From: Collinsella sp.
Lineage (GTDB): Bacteria; Actinomycetota; Coriobacteriia; Coriobacteriales; Coriobacteriaceae
DNA: 28,526 nt
Assembly: GCA_019414025.1 (NCBI GenBank)
Contig: DXMU01000028.1
Location: 1 to 28,526 of the forward strand
Direction of reading: 5' to 3'
The notes beneath the pieces are model-generated. The model was not told the DNA's origin. It saw nothing but the letters and a program-made list of their open reading frames with translations, and did no database searches. Positions 12,747 through 19,857 of this stretch are shown here, piece after piece (within the stretch, counting starts at the first letter, position 1; the number at the start of each line of letters is the position of its first letter). A program made the translations under genes and the position numbers.

Positions 12747-14602
12747 TGGCAGACAAGACCAAGACTCAGATTCCCAAGCCCACCCGCCGGCGCGGTCCCA
12801 TGGGCCGCATGGGTGGCATGGGCCGCGGCGAAAAGGCCAAGGACTTTAAGGGCACCATGAGGCAGCTACTCGGCTATATCGGTCAGCACAAGATTGCCGT
12901 GTTTGCCGCCGTCGCCTTTGCCGTGTGCTCGGTCATCTTTAACATTGTGGGGCCCAAGGTGCTCGGTCAGGTTACCACCAAACTGTTCGAGGGCTTAGTT
13001 GCCAAGGTCAACGGCACCGGCGATGTCGACTTTGCCTGGATTGCCAAGACGCTCGGCTTTTTGCTCTGCCTGTATCTGGCGAGCTCTGTCTGCAGCCTCA
13101 TCCAGGGCTGGCTCATGACCGGCGTCACGCAAAAGATCTGCTATCGCATGCGCAAGGAGATCGCCGCCAAGATCGCCGTCGTTCCGATGAGCTACTTTAA
13201 CGGACACAGCAAGGGCGACGTGCTCAGTCGCATCACCAACGACGTCGATACGCTCGGCCAGTCGCTCAACCAGAGCGTGACGCAGCTCATCACGTCGGTG
13301 ACGCAGATTATCGGCGTGCTCGTCATGATGCTGTCGATCAGCCTGCCGCTCACCGGCGTCACCGTGCTCACGCTGCCGGCCGCCGCGATTATCCTGACCG
13401 TGATGATTCACTTCTCGCAACCGTACTTCCGCGAGCAACAGCAAGTCCTGGGCGCCGTCAACGGCATTATCGAGGAGGACTTTGCCGGCCAGAACGTCAT
13501 CCAGGTGTTCGACCGCGCCGAGGCCTCAATCGAGGAGTTCGACCGTCAAAACGACCGCCTCTTTATTAGTGGCTGGCGCTCGCAGTTCCTGTCGGGCCTG
13601 ATGATGCCGCTTATGAGCTTGGTGGGCAACATGGGCTACGTGGGCGTCGTCGTGGTAGGCGCGCAGCTCGCGCTGACCGGCAATGCCACGCCCGGCGACA
13701 TCCAGAGCTTTATCCAGTACGTTCGCAACTTTACGCAGCCGGTGCAGCAGCTGGGCAACGTGAGCAATACGATGCAGTCGATGGCCGCCGCCACCGAGCG
13801 CGTGTTTGAGTTCCTGGCCGCGCCCGAGGAGGAACAGAAAGCTGACGCGCAGATTCCCGAGAAGCGCCCCGGCCACGTGGAGTTTGACCACGTCAAGTTT
13901 GGCTACACGCCCGACAAGACCATCATCCACGACTTTAGCTGCGAGGCGCAGCCCGGCCAGACCATCGCCATCGTCGGCCCCACCGGCGCCGGCAAGACCA
14001 CGCTCATTAAGCTGCTGCAGCGCTTCTACGACGTGGACGGCGGTTCGCTGCGCGTCGAGGGCGTCGACGTGCGCGACTGGGACCGCGCGGCGCTGCGCGG
14101 CGAGTTTGCCATGGTGCTGCAGGACACCTGGCTGTTTAACGGCACCATCCGCGAGAACATCCGCTACGGACGCCCCGATGCGACCGACGCCGAGGTCGAG
14201 GCCGCCGCACGCGCCGCACGCTGCGACCACTTTATCCATACGCTCGCCGGCGGTTACGACTTTATGATCAACGAGGAGGGCACTAACCTCTCACAGGGCC
14301 AGCGCCAGCTCGTGACCATCGCCCGCGCCATTTTGGCCGACCGCCCGGCACTGATTCTGGACGAGGCGACTTCCAACGTCGATACCCGCACCGAGGAGCT
14401 TATTCAGCGCGCCATGGATGCGCTGATGCAGGGCCGTACCAGCTTTGTCATCGCACACCGCCTGTCCACGATCCGCAACGCCGACGTGATCTTGGTGATT
14501 CGCGACGGCGATATCGTCGAGAAGGGCACGCACGACGAGTTGCTCGCCCAGGGCGGCTTCTACGCCGACCTATATAACTCGCAATTCGACGAGGCGGCGT
14601 AA
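12746..14602 (+). CDS. Heterodimeric ABC exporter subunit 2 (catalytic ATPase site)
   Basis: This is the 618-aa partner of the preceding gene, with its ATG overlapping that gene's stop. A basic, Gly/Met-rich N-terminus (RRGPMGRMGGMGRGEK) precedes six membrane segments in the first 330 residues. The ATPase domain has Walker A GPTGAGKTT (411-419), signature LSQGQ (515-519) instead of LSGGQ, Walker B ILDEA with catalytic E540, and H571 (AHR). This complements subunit 1: an intact Walker B/H-loop with an altered signature is what heterodimeric exporters of the TM287/288 and BmrCD kind show. The operon ends at the terminator 32 bases on. Confidence 0.95.
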   Translation: MADKTKTQIPKPTRRRGPMGRMGGMGRGEKAKDFKGTMRQLLGYIGQHKIAVFAAVAFAVCSVIFNIVGPKVLGQVTTKLFEGLVAKVNGTGDVDFAWIAKTLGFLLCLYLASSVCSLIQGWLMTGVTQKICYRMRKEIAAKIAVVPMSYFNGHSKGDVLSRITNDVDTLGQSLNQSVTQLITSVTQIIGVLVMMLSISLPLTGVTVLTLPAAAIILTVMIHFSQPYFREQQQVLGAVNGIIEEDFAGQNVIQVFDRAEASIEEFDRQNDRLFISGWRSQFLSGLMMPLMSLVGNMGYVGVVVVGAQLALTGNATPGDIQSFIQYVRNFTQPVQQLGNVSNTMQSMAAATERVFEFLAAPEEEQKADAQIPEKRPGHVEFDHVKFGYTPDKTIIHDFSCEAQPGQTIAIVGPTGAGKTTLIKLLQRFYDVDGGSLRVEGVDVRDWDRAALRGEFAMVLQDTWLFNGTIRENIRYGRPDATDAEVEAAARAARCDHFIHTLAGGYDFMINEEGTNLSQGQRQLVTIARAILADRPALILDEATSNVDTRTEELIQRAMDALMQGRTSFVIAHRLSTIRNADVILVIRDGDIVEKGTHDELLAQGGFYADLYNSQFDEAA

Positions 14603-14633
14603 ATTCTGCTGCAGGGAACGAATAACGCCCGAG

Positions 14634-14669
14634 AACGGGGACGCAGGACAACCTGCGCCCCCGTTTTTT
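14634..14669 (+). terminator. intrinsic terminator of the MarR-ABC operon
   Basis: AACGGGG-A-CGCAGG (14634-14647) pairs with CCTGCG-C-CCCCGTT (14652-14665) around an ACAA loop with one internal mismatch, followed by a T6 run. It lies 32 bases after the stop of the second exporter gene. Confidence 0.92.
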
Positions 14670-14724
14670 CGTCCACGGCACTCGAATTAGCTCTCTTGGG
14701 GCCCGATTGACAGCCCCTTCCGGA

Positions 14725-14962
14725 CCCTGTGGCCAAAAAAGGTCAAATATGAGTACTGTTACATTTTTAGTAGCAGCCAAAACCGCCTCAAATGACCTCT
14801 TTGCGGCTTCTATACGCCTTCAAATTAATCAAAACGCCCGTTAACATGCTTCTGTGTGCCAACGTTAATGAACATATTTGCTGTTATGCCTATTATCTTG
14901 TAAGCTCGATATGAGACTACGCCAGCAACAGTACTCATATTTGCCATTTTTTGCCCACGGGG
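14725..14962. mobile_element. possible MITE-like element bounded by a 36-bp inverted repeat
   Basis: The segment 14725-14760 matches the reverse complement of 14927-14962 at 32 of 36 positions, including an unbroken 17-base stretch CAAATATGAGTACTGTT. The 166 bases between are AT-rich and hold no convincing gene. The element fills half of the 576-base gap between the exporter terminator and aroF. No clear target duplication is visible, and no transposase is present, so a mobile origin is inferred from the inverted repeats only. Confidence 0.5.
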
Positions 14963-15095
14963 TATGCCGCAGAAGATCCAACTTGCTCCAGCGTGCCGTA
15001 CGCCGACCCCCTTCCGGCGAGTGCCGACATTTTCCCAGATAAAACCGACCAAAATAAACCTGTCCCTTTTTGGTAGGTTTCGGGGTGACAAGGGG

Positions 15096-15124
15096 TTGCA
15101 CTTTAGCGTGCGACAGCGGATAAT
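15096..15124 (+). promoter_or_regulatory. promoter of the DAHP synthase gene
   Basis: TTGCAC (15096-15101) and GATAAT (15119-15124) are separated by exactly 17 bases and lie 55 bases before the start codon. This is a good sigma-70-type match. No T-box or Trp attenuator is evident between it and the gene. Confidence 0.7.
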
Positions 15125-15178
15125 GCCGAGCATTCGACAATACGCTTATTGCTCTTTCTATAGATTGAGGAGACCCCT

Positions 15179-16210
15179 ATGGCCATGGAATTCAAACGCA
15201 GGCTGCCGATCCCCATGGAGATCCGCGAGGAAATGCCACTTTCTGCCGAGCTTACCGCCAAAAAGCAGGCATTTGACGCCGAGGTCGCCAAAGTCTTTAC
15301 CGGCGAGGACGCACGCAAGGTGCTCATCATCGGCCCGTGCTCTGCCGACCGCGAGGATTCGGTGCTTGAGTACATGAACCGACTGGCCAAGACCGCCGAG
15401 GAGGTCAAGGACAAGCTCATCATCATTCCGCGCGTCTACACCAACAAGCCGCGCACCAAGGGCACCGGCTACAAGGGCCTGCTGCACAACCCCAACCCCG
15501 AGGCTCCCGACGATCTGCTCGAGGGCGTCAAGACCATCCGCCATATGCACCTGCGCGTTATTGAGGAAACGGGCTTCTTCACCGCCGACGAGATGCTCTA
15601 TCCGTCCAACTACCAATACCTCGTCGACCTGCTGAGCTATGTTGCCGTGGGCGCACGCTCGGTCGAAAACCAGGAGCATCGCCTGGTGTCGAGCGGCATT
15701 TCGGTACCCGTTGGCATGAAGAATCCCACTGCCGGCTCTACCACCGTTATGCTCAACTCCATTTACGCCGCGCAGGCGCACCAGAGCTTCATCTTCCGCA
15801 ACTGGGAGGTCGAGTGCGACGGCAATCCGCTCGCGCACGCCGTTATGCGTGGCTACATCGGTCTCGATGGGCGCACCTACCCCAACTACCACTACGAGCA
15901 CCTGGAGCGCCTGGCCGAGCGCTATACCGAGCATGCCGGCTATGCCAATCCGGCAGCGATCATCGACTGCAACCATGACAACTCGGGCAAGCGTCCGCTG
16001 GAGCAGTATCGCATTTGCAAGGAAGTGCTCGACAGCTGCCGCCGCAACGAGTCCATCTCCAAGCTGGTCAAGGGCTTTATGATCGAGTCTTACCTGGAGG
16101 ACGGCAACCAGCCGGTCGACGGCGGCGTCTTTGGCAAGTCGATCACCGATCCGTGCCTGGGCTGGGAAAAGACCGACTACCTCATCCACGAGATCGCGGA
16201 ACGTATTTAG
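15179..16210 (+). CDS. aroF: 3-deoxy-7-phosphoheptulonate (DAHP) synthase, class I
   Basis: This 343-aa enzyme condenses phosphoenolpyruvate and erythrose 4-phosphate in the first step of aromatic amino acid synthesis. Class I (AroFGH-type) motifs are clear: IIGPCSADRED near 50, the phosphate-binding YTNKPRTKGTGYKG near 89, PVGMKNPTAGS near 180 and the metal-site segments IDCNHDNSGK and VFGKSITDPCLGW towards the C-terminus. The length matches the E. coli enzymes (about 350 aa). The ATG at 15179 has TGAGGAG 6 bases upstream. It stands alone, with its own promoter, and its TAG is followed at once by the R-family palindrome. Which aromatic amino acid inhibits it cannot be told by eye. Confidence 0.96.
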   Translation: MAMEFKRRLPIPMEIREEMPLSAELTAKKQAFDAEVAKVFTGEDARKVLIIGPCSADREDSVLEYMNRLAKTAEEVKDKLIIIPRVYTNKPRTKGTGYKGLLHNPNPEAPDDLLEGVKTIRHMHLRVIEETGFFTADEMLYPSNYQYLVDLLSYVAVGARSVENQEHRLVSSGISVPVGMKNPTAGSTTVMLNSIYAAQAHQSFIFRNWEVECDGNPLAHAVMRGYIGLDGRTYPNYHYEHLERLAERYTEHAGYANPAAIIDCNHDNSGKRPLEQYRICKEVLDSCRRNESISKLVKGFMIESYLEDGNQPVDGGVFGKSITDPCLGWEKTDYLIHEIAERI

Positions 16211-16349
16211 TTACGCGGTTTTACCAAACCGCGTAACGGCTCGACGCTGCAAACCCGCCAGAACGGCAATCTGCCTTTCAGCTTCGACGGCATGACCAGA
16301 AGGTCAATGCCGCCTCGCTTCAAGGCACCTTGCTCGCTCTGGCGGGTTT
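16211..16349. repeat. R-family structured palindrome, copy 1
   Basis: Starting on the base after the aroF stop, TTACGCGGTTT-TACC-AAACCGCGTAA forms an 11-bp hairpin (16211-16236). CGGCTCGACGCTGC follows, then an outer stem AAACCCGCCAGA (16251-16262) pairing with 16338-16349. Inside are CGGCAATCTG, a CCTT/AAGG pair, a central hairpin (16288-16312, GACC-AGAA-GGTC) and CACCTTGCTCG. All the single-stranded parts recur in the copy at 19676-19813, but the stems do not. The right arm ends in TTTT, so it may also terminate the aroF transcript. Confidence 0.88.
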
Positions 16350-16445
16350 TCGCTGACGTTTTTCGACCTGCATCGTTGCCAGGGTTGGCACCAATGACTA
16401 ATGCGGTAACAAGCTACGTCGGTCCGCTTGACCGGCTGGGTTTCT

Positions 16446-16529
16446 GAGGTGCGGCAGATTCCCGTGAAATAGGAGCGCCGCGTACTTTGGGTACGCAAGC
16501 GACAAATGAACGGGAAGGTGCCGCACCTC
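16446..16529. repeat. R-family related palindrome (opposite orientation)
   Basis: The outer arms GAGGTGCGGCA (16446-16456) and TGCCGCACCTC (16519-16529) are perfectly complementary. Inside are a GCAGATT/AAGGTG internal loop, a CCCGT/ACGGG stem, AGGAGCG and CGAC flanks, and a central GCGTAC-TTTGG-GTACGC hairpin. Read in the reverse direction, the 19676-19813 copy has the same order (AGGAGG, GCGTAC hairpin, CGAC, TGAACG). It lies 14 bases beyond the aguA stop, so this 333-base gap between convergent genes holds two elements. Confidence 0.75.
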
Positions 16530-16543
16530 GGGAAGACAGACAG

Positions 16544-17749
16544 TTACGCCGAGGGTTCCTGCTGCGTAATGCAGTGGATATTTCCGCCACCGAAGACGAC
16601 CTGCTCGGACTGAACGCCGACGCACTTGTAGACGCCCTCGCCCCAGACCTCGTCGTAGATCTTCTGGAGCGTGTCAACGGCAAGTTGATCGTTCTCGTCG
16701 CCGTACTGCGGGACGATAACGCCGTGGTTGGTGACCAGGTAGTTCATGTAGGAGGCGATCAGCGGCTCGTCGGCAACGCGCGGCTCGGCGTTCTCGTCGG
16801 CGTCGATGGTGTCGCAGGAAGCCTGGTCCATGAACAGCGGGTTCACAGGCATGCAGAGCTTGTAGACCTTCATCTTGCGGCCCTTGGCGTCAACGGCGTT
16901 GGAGAGGGTCTCGTAGACGGCGTGGCATTGCTCGTAGAACGGATACTCGGGATCGTCGGTCCAGATGCAGGCCATGACGCCCGGAGTGATGAACGTAGCG
17001 ACATCATCGATGTGGCCGTTGGTCTCCTCGGGGTCGATGCCCTCCTTAACCCAGATGACCTTCTCGACACCCAGGTACTCCTTGAGGTGCTCGTCCATAT
17101 AGGCGCGAAGTTCCTCGCTCCAGGGCTCAAACTTCCTCTTGAACTTGGGCCAGATGGACTCGGGATCCTCTTCCTCCTCCAGAACCGCAGAGCAGGTGCG
17201 GCCTGGGGAAAGCAGGCACTGGTCGGTCACGACCACAGTGCCTTCGCCGTCGACGGTAATGGAACCGCCCTCGAGGATCATGTCATCGGGACGATAACGA
17301 CGGCAGCCGGAAAGCTCAGCTATCTTAAGGGCGATCTGCTCGTCCTTGTCCCACGGGAAATAGAGGCCGTCGACGAGGCCGCCGTAGGCGTTGAAGTGCC
17401 AGTGGTTGGCGCGCTTATCGCCCTTGCCATTGATAACAAAAGTGGCAGCGGTGTCGCGGAACCAAGCGTCGTCGGTGGTCATCTCGATAACGGTGACGTT
17501 CTCGTCTTCCTCAAAGGCGGCCTTGCAGTTGGCGTAGTCGGCCTGGTTGGCGCACATGGTGACCGGGGTGAACTCGGCGATGGCGCGAGCGATGGCGGCA
17601 TACTGCTTCTGAGCCGGCTTGGCACCATGGGCCCAGGTATCGGTGCGATGGGGCCAGCCCATCCACACGCGATCCTGTGGGGCGAACTCAGCAGGCATAA
17701 AGAAGCCATCGGCCTTAGGGGTAGACTCGGACTCGGTGATCGTACGCAT
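16544..17749 (-). CDS. aguA: Agmatine deiminase
   Basis: This 401-aa enzyme of the guanidino-modifying superfamily hydrolyses agmatine to N-carbamoylputrescine and ammonia. Hallmarks are MGWPHRTDTW near the start, DDAWFRDTAATFVI (substrate-binding Asp/Trp/Arg), ETNGHIDD with the catalytic His, and the nucleophilic Cys in FGGGNIHCITQQ at the C-terminus. It is about 30 residues longer than most relatives because of an acidic, aromatic insert (LEEEEDPESIWPKFKRKFEPW). The ATG at 17749 has GGAGG 7 bases upstream; the frame is open to 17983, but that stretch is structured leader and not protein-like. An APC antiporter gene lies upstream on the same strand. The carbamoyltransferase (aguB) and carbamate kinase (aguC) are not in the window. 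Confidence 0.95.
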   Translation of the reverse strand: MRTITESESTPKADGFFMPAEFAPQDRVWMGWPHRTDTWAHGAKPAQKQYAAIARAIAEFTPVTMCANQADYANCKAAFEEDENVTVIEMTTDDAWFRDTAATFVINGKGDKRANHWHFNAYGGLVDGLYFPWDKDEQIALKIAELSGCRRYRPDDMILEGGSITVDGEGTVVVTDQCLLSPGRTCSAVLEEEEDPESIWPKFKRKFEPWSEELRAYMDEHLKEYLGVEKVIWVKEGIDPEETNGHIDDVATFITPGVMACIWTDDPEYPFYEQCHAVYETLSNAVDAKGRKMKVYKLCMPVNPLFMDQASCDTIDADENAEPRVADEPLIASYMNYLVTNHGVIVPQYGDENDQLAVDTLQKIYDEVWGEGVYKCVGVQSEQVVFGGGNIHCITQQEPSA

Positions 17750-17758
17750 AAGATTTCC

Positions 17759-18032
17759 TCCAAATCGAACGATCGCTTGCTGCGGGCGGGTTACCCGCAG
17801 CCTAAAACCAAGAGATGGTAGGCGCCCGTTCCCCGGCAAAGGTCGGGGCGCCTGGCACCGGTTTTCACGGATGTCGCACCGGCAAGCGACGACGTAACCC
17901 GGTGCGCGGAGACAAAACGCACGAAGGATACGGAAGAGAGATTGGGGCGGGCGGTGGTTACCGGAGCAATAGCTCACACCCACCTCAGAGAAAGGTTAGC
18001 AAACCTGTTGCTTGGGCACGCCTCCGAAGAGG
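17759..18032 (-). ncRNA. highly structured leader upstream of aguA
   Basis: The 368-base gap between the antiporter stop and aguA contains, on the minus strand, a chain of hairpins. These are GCCTC-TTCG-GAGGC (about 18019-18032), a GGTGG/CCACC stem enclosing GAGC-TATT-GCTC, CGCACCGG/CCGGTGCG, AGGCGCCC/GGGCGCCT with an alternative CCCCG/CGGGG inside, and GCTGCGGG/CCCGCAGC just before the ribosome-binding site. I do not recognise a named riboswitch. The density of stems suggests a regulatory leader, perhaps for agmatine or a related guanidino compound. The function is an inference. Confidence 0.5.
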
Positions 18033-18121
18033 CTAGAGTATCCCGAGTCGGGAGCGACAGGCCCGACGAAGCGTACGTTGGTACGCGAGGAAGGTTGGAG
18101 CCCCGAATCTGGGTGCTCTAG
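18033..18121. repeat. R-family-like imperfect palindrome overlapping the antiporter stop
   Basis: CTAGAG at 18033 pairs with CTCTAG ending at 18121. The stem continues imperfectly (GAGTCGGG with CCCGAATC) to a central GCGTAC-GTTG-GTACGC hairpin flanked by CGAC and GAGGAAGG. The CAGATTCGGG motif in reverse orientation links it to the element at 16446. Its end includes the TAG of the antiporter gene (18118-18120). Similarity to the other members is weaker, so family membership is likely but not certain. Confidence 0.55.
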
Positions 18122-19548
18122 TCCTCCTCGGACTCCTCAGCGAGGCGCTGAGCAGCCAGCTCGGGAGTGAGACCCTTGTACTCGGTCTCGCGGCCCTTAG
18201 CACTGACGACGCGGACAACCTCGCCAATAAGCAAGAGCACGATGAAGATGACGATCATCGGGACCTTATCGCCAATCTCATCGACAGAGAACGGAATCAA
18301 CGTTGCAACGATAGCCAGAATCAGCTCGATGCAGGGAATAGCCAGCATGACCTTCATCATGGCGCCCTTAAACGGGAACGTAAAGATACGCTCACGGTTG
18401 GGGTCGTTCTTACGAAGGTTGAGGAATGCCGGGAACATCGGGATGTAGGTCAGCAGCAGGAAGACAACGGAGGTACCGAAGAGCATCCAGAAGACACCGT
18501 TGGAGATGGCGTCGATGGGAACCAGCTGCAGGCACAGCACCAGGGAGGCAACGATGGCGTTGACCAGGTTGGCGCCGTTGGGCATGTCGTCATCCGAGAT
18601 CATCGAGGCGAAGACCTTGGGCATGTTGCCATGTTCGGCAGCATAGCGAGCAACGGAGTTGACGCCGAAGGACCAGGCAGCCATGTTGGCGAACAGCGTA
18701 ATCAGGAAGGCGATGCAGATGACCTTAAAGATCATGGAATCGCCCACAATAGTCTGGACAGCATAAATCATGCCGTAGTCGGGATCGATGGAATCGGCCG
18801 GCACAGCAGCGCCGATGCCAAAGCCAGCGAAGAGGTAGATCACGGCGATGGACAGGCCGCCGACGATGATAGCCTTGGGGATATCGCGAGCGGGATCGGC
18901 CATATCGTCGGTCATGGTGCAGATGACCTCGAAGCCCATGAAGTTAAAGATGATGATCGACAGGTAGCCGAGCGCGTTGGTGTTGGTGAGCTCGGGCAAG
19001 AAGGTGACAGCGGACATATCGTTCGCGAAACCGTTCTCCATGGCGTACCAAATGCCCAAAGCGCCGACGATAACGGCAACGGCGACCTTGATGATGGCGC
19101 CGCCGTTCAGGACCCACTCGGAGTCGGCAGCCTTTGAGCGACCCATAAGATAGACAATCCACACAAAGGCAAGGTCGATACCAATCTTGGCAATCAGATT
19201 GAACTCGACGCCAAAGACCATGCCCAAAATGTCCGGGAACATAGTAGCCAGCGAGGCAATCCACAGCGGGTAGTTAACCCAGTAGTAGTACGAAATGCGG
19301 GCGCCCCACTTGTCGCCCAGGCCATCGCGTACCCAGTCGTAAATGCCACCCTCACCGTCATAGGTAGTGCCGAGCTCGGCAACGACCATGCCATAAGGGA
19401 GCAGGAAGGTCAGAATCAGGAAGATCCACCAGAAGAACTGCTGGTTACCAATGGCAGCAGCAGGTGCGGCGGCCTCGCAAACGAAGACGACGCAGATGAT
19501 GGTCGAGATGACCGTCAAGAAGGAAAGCTTTTTCTTTCCGTCGCTCAT
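18118..19548 (-). CDS. aguD: APC family permease, probable agmatine/putrescine antiporter
   Basis: This 476-aa integral membrane protein has about 12 hydrophobic segments, in the amino acid-polyamine-organocation family. Features include the early EAAAPAAAIGNQQFFWW segment in place of the usual GSG[IV]FG helix, a PYGMVVAELGTTYDGEGGIYDWVRDGLG loop typical of glutamate/polyamine exchangers, and IIFNFMGFEVICTMTDDMADPARDIPKAI, the conserved helix-6/7 region. The ATG at 19548 has AAGGAG 6 bases upstream. It precedes agmatine deiminase on the same strand, which suggests agmatine-in/putrescine-out exchange as in lactic acid bacteria. Substrate choice is inferred from that context. A hairpin lies 31 bases before the start. 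Confidence 0.85.
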   Translation of the reverse strand: MSDGKKKLSFLTVISTIICVVFVCEAAAPAAAIGNQQFFWWIFLILTFLLPYGMVVAELGTTYDGEGGIYDWVRDGLGDKWGARISYYYWVNYPLWIASLATMFPDILGMVFGVEFNLIAKIGIDLAFVWIVYLMGRSKAADSEWVLNGGAIIKVAVAVIVGALGIWYAMENGFANDMSAVTFLPELTNTNALGYLSIIIFNFMGFEVICTMTDDMADPARDIPKAIIVGGLSIAVIYLFAGFGIGAAVPADSIDPDYGMIYAVQTIVGDSMIFKVICIAFLITLFANMAAWSFGVNSVARYAAEHGNMPKVFASMISDDDMPNGANLVNAIVASLVLCLQLVPIDAISNGVFWMLFGTSVVFLLLTYIPMFPAFLNLRKNDPNRERIFTFPFKGAMMKVMLAIPCIELILAIVATLIPFSVDEIGDKVPMIVIFIVLLLIGEVVRVVSAKGRETEYKGLTPELAAQRLAEESEED

Positions 19549-19579
19549 GATGAGCTCCTTCGCTCAGTCTTGGACAAAT

Positions 19580-19617
19580 CGAGGCCCTTAAGATATTAAG
19601 GCAATTGCCGGGCCTCG
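19580..19617 (-). promoter_or_regulatory. leader hairpin before the antiporter gene
   Basis: CGAGGCCC and GGGCCTCG form an 8-bp stem. Inside it CCTTAA-GATA-TTAAGG can pair as an alternative or a continuation, sharing bases with the outer stem. On the minus strand ATTTG follows. The mutually exclusive pairings suit an attenuator, but the T-run is poor. Confidence 0.4.
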
Positions 19618-19675
19618 GTGAGCGGGCGACAGGAGACGAGCATCCGCCGCCCGCAAACGCGCTTCTACGATGAAG

Positions 19676-19813
19676 TTACGCGGTTTTGCCAAACCGCGTA
19701 ACGGCTCGACGCTGCAAGCGCCCCTAGGCGGCAATCTGACGTTCAATCGTCGGTCGCGTACCGAAGTACGCTTCCCTCCTCTTTCACGTCACCTTGCTCG
19801 TCTAGGGGCGCTT
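19676..19813. repeat. R-family structured palindrome, copy 2
   Basis: This has the same order of parts as 16211-16349. They are the TTACGCGGTTT-TGCC-AAACCGCGTAA hairpin (19676-19701), CGGCTCGACGCTGC, an outer stem AAGCGCCCCTAG (19716-19727) with 19802-19813, CGGCAATCTG, a GACGT/ACGTC stem, a GCGTAC-CGAA-GTACGC centre (19756-19771) and CACCTTGCTCG, ending in TTTCGCTGAC. The three variable stems differ from copy 1 but remain complementary. It lies between the ABC permease stop and the antiporter leader. Confidence 0.88.
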
Positions 19814-19857
19814 TCGCTGACTTATGCTCAACCTGCGAATGTTTTGCTTTGAGTCGG

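Noticed and set aside
14825..15133. 102-aa minus-strand frame in the aroF upstream gap
   Set aside because: No ribosome-binding site or family; it covers the aroF promoter and part of the inverted-repeat element.
18033..18121. Simple terminator of the antiporter gene
   Set aside because: The stem is long and branched, has no T-run and shares motifs with the other R-family elements; termination may be a side effect but does not explain it.
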